From assembly GCF_026672255.1 (NCBI RefSeq), contig NZ_JAPOHA010000004.1, positions 62,001 to 126,000 on the forward strand: 64,000 nt of DNA, in the 5' to 3' direction. Positions 1 through 7,635 of this stretch are shown in pieces. The number at the start of each line of letters is the position of its first letter. Position 1 is the first letter of the stretch. The stretch is from Caproiciproducens galactitolivorans (GTDB lineage: Bacteria; Bacillota; Clostridia; Oscillospirales; Acutalibacteraceae). A program made the translations under genes and the position numbers. The notes below the pieces were generated by a model. The model was not told the DNA's origin. It ran no database searches and saw only the letters and a list, made by a program, of their open reading frames with translations.

Positions 1-507
1 GGCGTCAGCTACTGCGCCGTTTGCGACGCATTCTTTTACAGGGGAAAGCACGTCGCCGTGCTGGGGGACGGAAACTACGCCCTGCATGAAGCGAAGGAGC
101 TTCTTCCCGTTGCCGGTTCGGTTACGGTATTGACCAACGGCCATGAACCGACCGCCGCGTTTCCCGCCGAAATCCCGGTCGACAAACGCGAGATAGCCAG
201 TCTGCGCGGCGAAAAGGTTTTGGAAATCGTTCAATTTAAAGACGGCACCACGCTGCCCGTTTCCGGCATATTCGTTGCGCAGGGCGTTGCCTCCAGCGGG
301 AGTTTCGCCCGCACCATGGGCGCCGAAACCGACGGCGGCCGCATCGTGGTGGACGAAAACATGCAGACCAGCATCCCCGGGCTGTACGCGGCGGGCGACT
401 GCACCGGCGGAATGCTCCAGATTTCCAAAGCGGTTTACGACGGCGCAAAAGCCGCCACCAGCGCCATTCAATATTACCGCAGGCAGAAAAGCGCCGTAAA
501 AAAATAG
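1..507 (+). CDS. trxB: Thioredoxin reductase, C-terminal part (5' end outside window)
   Basis: The frame is open from base 1 and ends at the TAG at 505-507, so the N-terminal FAD domain is cut off by the window edge. The first visible residues hold the redox motif CAVC (residues 5-8 of the fragment), followed by a Gly-rich GDG segment of the NADPH domain and, near the end, the conserved YAAGDC motif that contacts FAD. This is the flavoenzyme that passes electrons from NADPH to thioredoxin in the cytosol. The thioredoxin gene lies about 240 bases downstream on the same strand, supporting the assignment. Identity is clear; the full length cannot be judged. Confidence 0.93.
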   Translation, partial: GVSYCAVCDAFFYRGKHVAVLGDGNYALHEAKELLPVAGSVTVLTNGHEPTAAFPAEIPVDKREIASLRGEKVLEIVQFKDGTTLPVSGIFVAQGVASSGSFARTMGAETDGGRIVVDENMQTSIPGLYAAGDCTGGMLQISKAVYDGAKAATSAIQYYRRQKSAVKK

Positions 508-750
508 ATGTGTTTTTGTATATCACTGAAATCCGCAAAGTATTTCTTCTGTAACCCCTTCAAAGAAGCATCGGCGGGCAAAAGCTTTCCAAAACATTTT
601 CCGTGGAGGAGCGCCGCTGTGCGGCGCAGAAAACGGCGAAAGACGCTGCGCGTCCGTCTGTGATTACGTCACGGAAAATAAAAACGCGATTCCGTATAAT
701 ACAATAAAGAAAAACAAATACCAATTCCATATCAGAAAAGGAGAAGAAAG

Positions 751-1056
751 ATGTCTGTATTAACATTAACAAAAGATAATTTTACACAGGAAGCCGTTCA
801 GTCCGATAAGCCCGTTCTTATTGACTTCTGGGCGCCGTGGTGCGGCCCCTGCCGCATGGTTTCTCCCATTGTGGACGAAATTGCGGAGGAAACTCCGAAT
901 ATAAAGGTCGGCAAAGTCAATGTGGATGAGCAGCCGGAGCTTGCCGCTCAGTTCGGCGTAATGAGCATTCCTACGCTCATCGTGATGAAAAACGGAAAAG
1001 TCGCGAATACCGCCGTCGGTTCCCGCAGCAAACAATCCATTCTGGGGATGCTTTAA
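751..1056 (+). CDS. trxA: Thioredoxin
   Basis: A 101-residue thioredoxin with the classic active site WCGPC at about residues 28-32, the conserved cis-Pro in the SIPT motif and a Gly-Lys turn after it. It reduces disulfides in cytosolic proteins and is recharged by the reductase encoded just upstream. The start at 751 has a good AAGGAGAAG ribosome site 6-10 bases before it. A TATAAT hexamer at 695-700 could be its -10 box, although no convincing -35 is visible. The C-terminus is a few residues shorter than most thioredoxins but the fold is complete. A strong terminator follows 18 bases after the stop. Confidence 0.96.
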   Translation: MSVLTLTKDNFTQEAVQSDKPVLIDFWAPWCGPCRMVSPIVDEIAEETPNIKVGKVNVDEQPELAAQFGVMSIPTLIVMKNGKVANTAVGSRSKQSILGML

Positions 1057-1074
1057 AATTGATTGTCCTCCTGA

Positions 1075-1108
1075 AGCCCCGCGCCGCTTGGCGCGGGGCT
1101 TTGTTTTG
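1075..1108 (+). terminator. Rho-independent terminator of trxA
   Basis: An 11-bp perfect GC-rich stem (1075-1085 with 1090-1100), a GCTT tetraloop and a T-rich tail. Confidence 0.93.
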
Positions 1109-1190
1109 CCGCGGACAAACCGGCTTTGTAAAATATCTGCCTGCTGTACTTTTTCGGTACCCGATATTGTAGTATAATAAGGATAATTGG

Positions 1191-1211
1191 CATATGCTGA
1201 AAAAGCATATG
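1191..1211 (+). promoter_or_regulatory. Perfect inverted repeat ahead of the Crp/Fnr gene
   Basis: CATATGC, seven bases, then GCATATG: a perfect 7-bp inverted repeat lying between a TATAAT -10 box (1173-1178, with only a poor -35) and the ribosome site of the regulator at 1230. The position just after a likely transcription start suits an autoregulatory operator, or a small leader hairpin. The sequence is not the usual TGTGA-N6-TCACA or TTGAT-N4-ATCAA half-site, so the assignment is inferred. Confidence 0.45.
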
Positions 1212-1229
1212 GAAAAGGGAGGCGGCTAT

Positions 1230-1913
1230 ATGGCGATCGCACAAACGGAACTGGAATTTATGAGAGAGGTTCTCCCTTTCTGGGGCTCTCTTACGCAAAA
1301 TCAAAAAGAACGGCTGGAAAACTCAGCTTCTGCGTTCACCGTTAAAAAAGGGCAGAGCCTGCACGACGGTTCACAGGACTGCTTAGGGTTAATCCTTGTG
1401 AAAACCGGGCACCTTCGCGCCTATATCCTTTCCGAAACCGGCAAGGAGATCACCATCTATCGCTTGTTCGAGCGGGATATCTGCATTTTTTCGGCGGCCT
1501 GCATGCTGAAAAACATCACCTTCGACATCTATATCGAGGCGGAATGCGAAAGCCGCGTACTGCTGATTCCGACTGCGGTTTACAATGAGCTGAACGAGAG
1601 CGCGCTCGCGGTATCCAGTTTTACGAACCAGTTGATTTCCTCCCGCTTTTCCGACGTGATGTGGATTATGGAACAGGTTCTTTTTACAAGCTTCGACCGA
1701 AGGCTTGCGAACTTCCTTTTGGAACAGTCCGCCGTGGACGGTTCCGACACGCTCCATATCACACAGGAAACGATCGCGAACCATCTGGGTTCCGCGCGCG
1801 AGGTGGTCACCCGCATGCTCAAATATTTTCAAAGCGAGGGCATGGTCACGCTGTTCCGCGGCGGGGTTACGATCAGCAACCGAAAAAAGCTGGAAAAGCT
1901 TTCAGAGAAATGA
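1230..1913 (+). CDS. Crp/Fnr-family transcriptional regulator
   Basis: About 227 residues: an N-terminal cyclic-nucleotide-binding-type beta-barrel (roughly residues 15-120), a dimerisation helix, and a C-terminal winged helix-turn-helix with the pattern TQETIANHLGSAREVVTR typical of Crp/Fnr. I place the start at 1230 rather than the upstream in-frame ATG at 1194 because GGGAGG lies 7 bases before 1230. No N-terminal cluster of four cysteines as in oxygen-sensing Fnr is present, so an Fe-S oxygen sensor is unlikely; the ligand is unknown. It follows trxB-trxA, so control of a redox or stress response is possible but unproven. A palindrome precedes the gene and a long terminator follows it. 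Confidence 0.88.
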   Translation: MAIAQTELEFMREVLPFWGSLTQNQKERLENSASAFTVKKGQSLHDGSQDCLGLILVKTGHLRAYILSETGKEITIYRLFERDICIFSAACMLKNITFDIYIEAECESRVLLIPTAVYNELNESALAVSSFTNQLISSRFSDVMWIMEQVLFTSFDRRLANFLLEQSAVDGSDTLHITQETIANHLGSAREVVTRMLKYFQSEGMVTLFRGGVTISNRKKLEKLSEK

Positions 1914-2028
1914 CGGAAACACAGGGAAACCGTAACGGTTTCTCCGCGCGTAAAAGCGGCATCCCTTCGAAAATGGAAACAATTAAACCTTTAAGGCTAA
2001 AAGGCGGCGGTGTCGCCCCAGCCGAAAA

Positions 2029-2074
2029 ACAAAAGGCAGATCTCGCTTTCGCTTGATCTGCCTTTTGTTTTTTT
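2029..2074 (+). terminator. Rho-independent terminator after the Crp/Fnr gene
   Basis: A perfect 14-bp stem (2029-2042 with 2055-2068), 12-base loop and a run of T after the right arm. The A-rich left side means it may also work for the opposing lipoprotein gene at 2117. Confidence 0.9.
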
Positions 2075-2116
2075 GACCGGCCAAATGAACAACCTGGGTT
2101 CTTTTCAAATTTTCAA

Positions 2117-2788
2117 TTACTGTAGATACTTATCTATAACCTGTTGATAAATTCTTTTATAGGTTTCCGGATTTTCCTGGACAAGATTCAATTCATTTTC
2201 CGACATGAGATTTAAACGGGAATAACCGCTGTCTTTTGTCCTGAGTACTGGATATCTGCCTGTTTCTTTCACCATGGGAGAATAGAATCCTCGCATAAAT
2301 TCATTGCTGTCAATAGCTTTATTTAGAAAGAAAATATATTCTGTGCCAGGATTTGAAGGTGCATAGCCAAGTTCATAACGGGTAGTTTCTCCGTTTTCGT
2401 CTAACGTATAATACTTTTCTGCAATTGGTATCGTTTCGCCTGCATTTAACTTTCCTTTATAAACTTTAGAAATTTCCAACGAGGAGACTGTAACGCCATA
2501 GACTACAACTCCTGATTCAGGACTATACAATTTTTGCCTTGCGTCATCAAGAAGATGTCCTTTTACAATAAATTCAGATAAATTCTCCACTTCTTCGAGT
2601 GACTGAGGATCATAATAAGAGTCTCCTTTTTCCACAACCACCTTAGTATTCTTGGATGAAGGAATATTTTCTAAGGAAGATGGCACGACAGTTCTAGCCG
2701 AAGTAGTAGCTGAACCGCTTACCGAACAGGCTGTAAGCATCATTGTTAAGCAAACGATACAAAGCATTGAAATAATTTTATTACGCAT
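2117..2788 (-). CDS. Putative lipoprotein of unknown function
   Basis: A 223-residue protein with an N-terminal signal peptide ending in the lipobox LTAC (Cys about residue 21), so it should be diacylated and held on the outer face of the membrane. After a Ser/Thr-rich linker the mature part is acidic, with several Tyr/Gly segments and no motif I recognise. The start ATG at 2788 has AGAGGAGAG about 7 bases upstream. The gene is more AT-rich than its neighbours and stands alone between convergent and divergent genes, which may mean recent acquisition. I do not assign a function. Confidence 0.75.
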   Translation of the reverse strand: MRNKIISMLCIVCLTMMLTACSVSGSATTSARTVVPSSLENIPSSKNTKVVVEKGDSYYDPQSLEEVENLSEFIVKGHLLDDARQKLYSPESGVVVYGVTVSSLEISKVYKGKLNAGETIPIAEKYYTLDENGETTRYELGYAPSNPGTEYIFFLNKAIDSNEFMRGFYSPMVKETGRYPVLRTKDSGYSRLNLMSENELNLVQENPETYKRIYQQVIDKYLQ

Positions 2789-3032
2789 AATGCTCTCCTC
2801 TTTTATCTTTATTCCAATACTGAATTTATATAATTCTAATATAAAAAATCGGTGTTGTAAATAGTTTTTTAGAAATAAAAAACTATGGTTCGCATTTGTC
2901 TATTCGTCTGCCTGTATCAGAAAGCCCGCAGTTCGGGAAACCGCCGATTCCATTGCAATTTCTGTGAATTTATAGTAAAATAAAATGGAATTTATGGTCG
3001 TAAACTGGAATTCTGCGAGTGGAGGCCGAACG

Positions 3033-5111
3033 ATGCAAAAGGAAAAACAAAAGAAACAAAATACGGCTGCCGGGGAGACCCCGGAGAATTATGTGTTTGC
3101 GCTCGATATCGGCACCCGGAGCGTGATCGGCGTTGTGGGCGTGATGGACGGCGAAATGCTGCGGATATCGGCGGTTGAAACGGTCGAGCACCCGAAGCGT
3201 GCCATGATCGACGGGCAGATCGAGGATATCGAGCAGGTAAGCCGTATCGCGGGTCTTGCCAAAAGCCGGCTGGAAAAACGGCTGGGTTATCCGCTGCGCC
3301 ACGTCTGCGTCGCCGCGGCGGGACGCGCACTCCGAACGCAGAAGGCCTCCTATGAAATGGAGCTGAAACCGTCGCAGTCCATCGACGAAGAAATGATCTG
3401 CCGTTTGGAGGCGGGCGCGATCGAAGCGGCGGAACAGCAGTTTGCCCCCGAAACCGGCGAGGAAAACCAGCCGGTATTCTACCTTGTGGGGTATTCCGTC
3501 GTCCAGTATTATCTGGACGATTATCCGATATCGAACCTCCTTGAGCACCGCGGGCAGCGCATCAGCGTAGAAGTGATCGCAACGTTCCTTCCGCGCGAGG
3601 TGGTCGACAGCCTGTATACGACCATGCACAAGACCGGACTCGAAGTCGCCAGCCTGACGCTGGAACCGATCGCCGCCATGAACGCGGCGATTCCGCAGAA
3701 GCTGCGCCTGTTAAACCTGGCGCTGGTGGATATCGGCGCGGGTACCTCGGACATCGCCATCTCCAAAGACGGCGGCGTGGTGGGCTACACAATGGCGACG
3801 ATTGCCGGCGACGAAATTACCGAAGCGATTATGAAAAAGTACCTCGTCGATTTTACAACGGCGGAGGATATAAAAATGAAGATGAGCGGCGAAAGCGAGA
3901 TTTCGTTCAAGGATATCCTTGGATTGGAGCATACCGTTACGCCGGAAGAAGTAAAGCAGGAAACCGAACCGGTTAAGCGAATCCTGTGCAAAGAAATCTG
4001 CGACCGCATTACCGAAGCGAACGGAGGCGCGCCCTCCGCCGTATTTCTGGTCGGCGGCGGCAGCAAGCTGCCCGGCCTGTGCGAATGCGTTTCCGAATAC
4101 CTGAAACTGCCGGCAAGCCGCGTGGCGATCGGCGGCAACAACTTCCTGATGCATGTTTCCTCATCCGACGAGGACGTGACCGGGCCGGAATTCGCAACCC
4201 CGCTGGGCATTGCCGTATCCGCCGCGCTCAACCTGATTAACGACAGCTTTTCCATCCGGCTGAACGGCAGCCGAGCCAAGCTGTTCCGCAGCGGCAAGCT
4301 TACCATTCTGGACGTCCTTTTGATGAACGGATATACTTACAACCAGCTCATCAGCCGCTCCGGCCAGAGCATAATCATTGACCTGAACGGCGAGAAAAAA
4401 GTCCTGTACGGCGGGCACCCCAGCGCGGCGCGCATCCTGCTGAACGGCGCGGAAAGCAGCATTACCGCACTCATCAAGGCCGGGGATGAAATCGTGTTCG
4501 AACCGGCTGTCCCGGGCGAAAACGCGAACCCTTCTTTGGAGGATGTTGTGCATTTTCAGGCGCCCTGCAAGGTGCTTTTTAACGGCATGGAAGTGGAAAT
4601 CGGCACCCGCGCAACCGTAAACGGCCAGCCCGCCGAGCCGGAGCAGCCGCTCTGCGCCCGCGACAAGGTGCGAACCTACTCCATCGGCACCCTGCGGGAG
4701 CTTCTTAAGTTTTTGGGCGAAGACGAAGAACAGGCTTTTATCATTAACGGGAAACCCGTAAAGCCGGATACCGCGCTCTGCAAGGGCGACCGGATTGAAT
4801 ACGCAAAAACGGACGCAGAGGCGCAGCCGGCAAAGCCCGAACCGCAGCCGGAAGCGAAACCGGCGCAGGAAACGGATGCGGAACCGCCGGAAAATAAGGT
4901 TCATATTACGCTGAACCACGCCCCCCTCTCGCTGAAACCGAAGCCGGACAAAACCCCGTACCGCCTGATCGATATGCTGAATCTGGTGGATATCGACCTG
5001 TCGAAGCCGCAGGGAAACATCGTTCTGCATGTCAACGGTCAGGACGCCGCGTACCTGCAAACGCTTGCGGACGGCGACTATGTCGACATCTATTGGGAAA
5101 AAAGACAGTAA
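3033..5111 (+). CDS. FtsA-like actin-fold ATPase with extended C-terminus
   Basis: About 692 residues, much longer than FtsA (about 420). The N-terminal 400 residues carry the actin-family marks: phosphate-1 motif ALDIGTRSVIG near residue 25, phosphate-2 motif VDIGAGTSDIA near 235 and adenosine motif FLVGGGSKLPG near 340, with an FtsA/PilM-type insertion domain. Residues from about 415 to the end form three segments, each ending in a pattern like NG-x-x-L-x-x-GD, with a Pro/Glu/Ala linker near 590-620 before the last. I chose the ATG at 3033, which has GGAGG 7 bases upstream, over the earlier in-frame ATG at 2985. A role at the cell envelope or division site is inferred from the family. No membrane-targeting amphipathic tail is evident. 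Confidence 0.82.
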   Translation: MQKEKQKKQNTAAGETPENYVFALDIGTRSVIGVVGVMDGEMLRISAVETVEHPKRAMIDGQIEDIEQVSRIAGLAKSRLEKRLGYPLRHVCVAAAGRALRTQKASYEMELKPSQSIDEEMICRLEAGAIEAAEQQFAPETGEENQPVFYLVGYSVVQYYLDDYPISNLLEHRGQRISVEVIATFLPREVVDSLYTTMHKTGLEVASLTLEPIAAMNAAIPQKLRLLNLALVDIGAGTSDIAISKDGGVVGYTMATIAGDEITEAIMKKYLVDFTTAEDIKMKMSGESEISFKDILGLEHTVTPEEVKQETEPVKRILCKEICDRITEANGGAPSAVFLVGGGSKLPGLCECVSEYLKLPASRVAIGGNNFLMHVSSSDEDVTGPEFATPLGIAVSAALNLINDSFSIRLNGSRAKLFRSGKLTILDVLLMNGYTYNQLISRSGQSIIIDLNGEKKVLYGGHPSAARILLNGAESSITALIKAGDEIVFEPAVPGENANPSLEDVVHFQAPCKVLFNGMEVEIGTRATVNGQPAEPEQPLCARDKVRTYSIGTLRELLKFLGEDEEQAFIINGKPVKPDTALCKGDRIEYAKTDAEAQPAKPEPQPEAKPAQETDAEPPENKVHITLNHAPLSLKPKPDKTPYRLIDMLNLVDIDLSKPQGNIVLHVNGQDAAYLQTLADGDYVDIYWEKRQ

Positions 5112-5122
5112 ATATAAACAGA

Positions 5123-5163
5123 AAAAGCTTCGGAGCCGATTTTCGGTACCGAAGCTTTTCTTT
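5123..5163. terminator. Bidirectional terminator between the FtsA-like and flagellin genes
   Basis: An 11-bp stem (5123-5133 with 5149-5159) with an A run on the left and a T run on the right, lying between converging genes and able to serve both. Confidence 0.88.
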
Positions 5164-5166
5164 TTG

Positions 5167-6036
5167 CTATTTGTCGTGCTTGACGTAACAGGAATCCAGC
5201 AGCTTTAAAATTAGCTGCGGCTGCTGATTCGCCTGCGCCAGCATCGCCAGGCTTGCCTGCATAAGAACATTTTGCTTGGCAAGCTCCATCATTTCCGCCG
5301 CCATATCCACATCCCGGATACGGCTTTCCGCAGAAGTCAGGTTTTCCGACATGGTGTCGATGCAGCTCAGCGTATGTTCCAGCGCGCTTTGCGCCGCCCC
5401 CATATCCGCCCGGGCTTCTGAAACGTTGTCGATGGCCTTTTTAATGGATTCCATTGCTTTTCGGGCATCTTCCTGCGTAAGGATGGAGACATCGGCAATG
5501 CCGAGCGCGGCGGCGCCCATATTCGGAAGATACGTCGTAAACCGGCTGGCCGCGGAACCGTCTGCTCCGACCTGAAGCGTTAATCCGCCGGGTTTTGGGC
5601 CTTCCTTTTTCGCGAAATTGCCGTTCAGCAGATACTGGCCGTTGAACTGCGTCGTATTGGCAATACGGTCGATCTCATTCCGGAGCGCGTCGAATTCCTT
5701 TTCGGAAAACTTTCGGTCCGTTTCATTCTGATACGTCCCGTTGGCCGACTGTGTCGCAAGCTCCATCATTCGATCTAAAATGGAATGCACTTCGTTCAGG
5801 TTCCCCTCGGCGGTCTGAATCAGGCTGATTCCGTCCTGCGTATTATTCCGGGCGGCGCCGAGCCCGCGGATCTGGGAGCGCATTTTTTCGGAAACGGCAA
5901 GCCCCGCCGGGTCGTCGGCGGCCGAGTTGATGCGGTACCCCGAAGAGAGCCTTAGGATACTCCGTTCGCACAGCTTTTGATGGATTGCAAACTGCCGCAG
6001 TGCGAACATCGCGCTGAGATTGTGTTGGATGCGCAT
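5167..6036 (-). CDS. hag: Flagellin
   Basis: A 289-residue short flagellin. The N-terminal D0/D1 helices are canonical (NLSAMFA start, then LSSGYRINSAADDPAGLA at about residues 30-47) and the C-terminal D0/D1 helix is present (AESRIRDVDMA through QANQQPQ). The variable D2/D3 region is nearly absent, leaving a minimal D0-D1 filament subunit. The start at 6036 is fixed by AAGGAG 6 bases upstream and by homology of the N-terminus; an earlier in-frame ATG is inside the leader. The last nine residues, including a Cys, extend past the usual end of flagellins. It stands alone, away from any other flagellar gene in this window, with its own sigma-D-type promoter and a hairpin leader. Confidence 0.95.
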   Translation of the reverse strand: MRIQHNLSAMFALRQFAIHQKLCERSILRLSSGYRINSAADDPAGLAVSEKMRSQIRGLGAARNNTQDGISLIQTAEGNLNEVHSILDRMMELATQSANGTYQNETDRKFSEKEFDALRNEIDRIANTTQFNGQYLLNGNFAKKEGPKPGGLTLQVGADGSAASRFTTYLPNMGAAALGIADVSILTQEDARKAMESIKKAIDNVSEARADMGAAQSALEHTLSCIDTMSENLTSAESRIRDVDMAAEMMELAKQNVLMQASLAMLAQANQQPQLILKLLDSCYVKHDK

Positions 6037-6060
6037 GGTTTTTCTCCTTAAAAATCCGTC

Positions 6061-6082
6061 CGCAGCGATTCCTTTCGCTGCG
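6061..6082 (-). promoter_or_regulatory. 5' leader hairpin with GGA in the loop (possible CsrA site)
   Basis: On the minus strand CGCAGCG, an 8-base loop AAAGGAAT, then CGCTGCG. A GGA in a hairpin loop, with a second GGA in the ribosome site about 20 bases further on, is the layout of the CsrA-bound leader of Bacillus hag. The function is inferred. Confidence 0.55.
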
Positions 6083-6103
6083 CCTACCTGCAAACCATAA
6101 TAT

Positions 6104-6131
6104 ATATCGTCCGGAGCAGAGCAAATATTTA
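6104..6131 (-). promoter_or_regulatory. Sigma-D (sigma-28) type promoter of flagellin
   Basis: On the minus strand TAAA (6131-6128), 16 bases, GACGATAT (6111-6104). The known sigma-D consensus is TAAA, 14-16 bases, GCCGATAT; one base differs. It gives a leader of about 60 bases. Confidence 0.8.
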
Positions 6132-6164
6132 TATTGAATCTAAATAATCATCCTAAAGAACATT

Positions 6165-7409
6165 TTACGGATTATAAGCCGCTCCCATAAAGACCGGTAT
6201 GTTCGTTTCCGTGTCTACAATCGCAAAAAGGAACGGGCGGTCGAACACGATTTTGTTCCTATTTGGAATCGGCATACTTGTTGCCGATATTTCCACTTTG
6301 GTCGCAGCGCCCGCCTTGGCGCCCAGTTCATCCACCTGAATAAAGGTTTTGTGAAGCACGTTGCTGATAAAGAGCGGGCCGTTCGGCGAACTTCCCATGG
6401 GGCGGAAATCCGCCCGCCTATCGTCAAACGCGTCGGTCAGGCCCAGCGCTTTGAGCGCGCCGTTTAATTCGGTTCCGTATTCATACTTTAATTTCGGGAA
6501 ACTGCACACGGCTGTTTCTTTATCCGAAGAACCGAGCAGTTTTGTAAAGCTGTCCCCGGTCATCTTGGAAACATAGGTGCTCAAATCTGTGCCGCTGTTC
6601 GGAAGGATCGCCGCGAAGGCAAAGCGGGAATCCTTAAATGGTTTCAGAATCCCCTGCGCGCCGCCGTCGTGGAGATACAGTTCGTCGGAATGAAGGAACG
6701 GCACCGTGCGGTCTTTTGCGGGCGAGTGAAACGTGCCGTCCTGAACATTATATTGGTAGTAAGGCTTCTTCCAGTCGGCTTCAAAATACAGGGCGTTCAT
6801 CAGGTAAAGCATCGTGTCTTTATCGATTTTCCCCACCATTTTATCAATCTTTCCGCCGGTGTTCTCTTTAACCCAGCCGTTGATTTTATCGGACGCAGAC
6901 GGGCTGGAAAAATCGAGCTGAAACGCACCGGCGCCGTAGTAATCGGCGTTCTTCTGGAGAAAGTCCTTTTCCACCTTTAAATTTTGGTTCCGGAACCAGA
7001 TGGAATTGGCGGCCTGGAACTTTCCGTTCTGAATGGATTGCAGCCGGTTCTGCAAAATGGCGGAATTCTGATTCATCTCCGCAATATTGCCGCCCAGTAC
7101 GTTTTCAAACTGTTTTAAAGTCGTTCCGCCCGCTCCGTTCGCCGTCATGCCGAGCGCAAGACTGACCGAAACCGGGGAAATCAGCGTGTTCTTATCCTTG
7201 ATTGCGGTTTTCTGGAACAGCCGGACGGAAAAAGCCGTTTGGGAACGGATAAAATCCTTGCTTACCTGCGCATCCGCAGCCGGCTTTTTTGCCGGAACGT
7301 CCGTCATCAGGTTTTCCGCCGCCTGCACGGTCGCCGGTTTCATAACCCGTGACAAAACCACGCTGAACAGGATAAACAGCACAACTACCGCAGCAAATCT
7401 TTTATTCAT
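6165..7409 (-). CDS. Secreted serpin (serine protease inhibitor)
   Basis: A 414-residue serpin with an N-terminal signal or anchor segment (about residues 5-20, possible cleavage after VQA) and no lipobox. The serpin core runs from the FSVRLFQ segment to FDRPFLFAIVD and the terminal FMGAAYNP. The reactive-centre hinge DELGAKAGAATKVEI has the small residues at P12-P9 needed for loop insertion, so it should be inhibitory. Counting from the hinge Glu as P17 puts Thr at P1 and Ser at P1'. Family knowledge: serpins trap serine or cysteine proteases irreversibly. Outside the cell it could guard surface proteins against host or competitor proteases. The nearest neighbours, flagellin and galK, give no functional link. 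Confidence 0.94.
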   Translation of the reverse strand: MNKRFAAVVVLFILFSVVLSRVMKPATVQAAENLMTDVPAKKPAADAQVSKDFIRSQTAFSVRLFQKTAIKDKNTLISPVSVSLALGMTANGAGGTTLKQFENVLGGNIAEMNQNSAILQNRLQSIQNGKFQAANSIWFRNQNLKVEKDFLQKNADYYGAGAFQLDFSSPSASDKINGWVKENTGGKIDKMVGKIDKDTMLYLMNALYFEADWKKPYYQYNVQDGTFHSPAKDRTVPFLHSDELYLHDGGAQGILKPFKDSRFAFAAILPNSGTDLSTYVSKMTGDSFTKLLGSSDKETAVCSFPKLKYEYGTELNGALKALGLTDAFDDRRADFRPMGSSPNGPLFISNVLHKTFIQVDELGAKAGAATKVEISATSMPIPNRNKIVFDRPFLFAIVDTETNIPVFMGAAYNP

Positions 7410-7550
7410 AAACTCCCTCTTTTCTTTGCCCTTTTCTACACAAATGTAAATTTCTTATAATTATGATTTATTTTATCACATGCGAAAATAAACTGCAAGG
7501 AACGATTTTTCGGTTCACAACATTTCTCCATAAAGTTGAGAATTTTGTCC

Positions 7551-7579
7551 TTGCAACAACCGGAGGATAAGAATAGAAT
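7551..7579 (+). promoter_or_regulatory. Promoter of the galKTE operon
   Basis: TTGCAA, exactly 17 bases, TAGAAT; 57 bases before the chosen galK start. Confidence 0.75.
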
Positions 7580-7635
7580 AAAGTCAGATATTCCATAATC
7601 TTTTGACAGACTTTATTGATACAGGGGGGATCGTG

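Noticed and set aside
611-627. GCGCCGC-TGT-GCGGCGC hairpin after trxB as a terminator
   Set aside because: No T run on either side; it may be a structural element but is not a convincing terminator.
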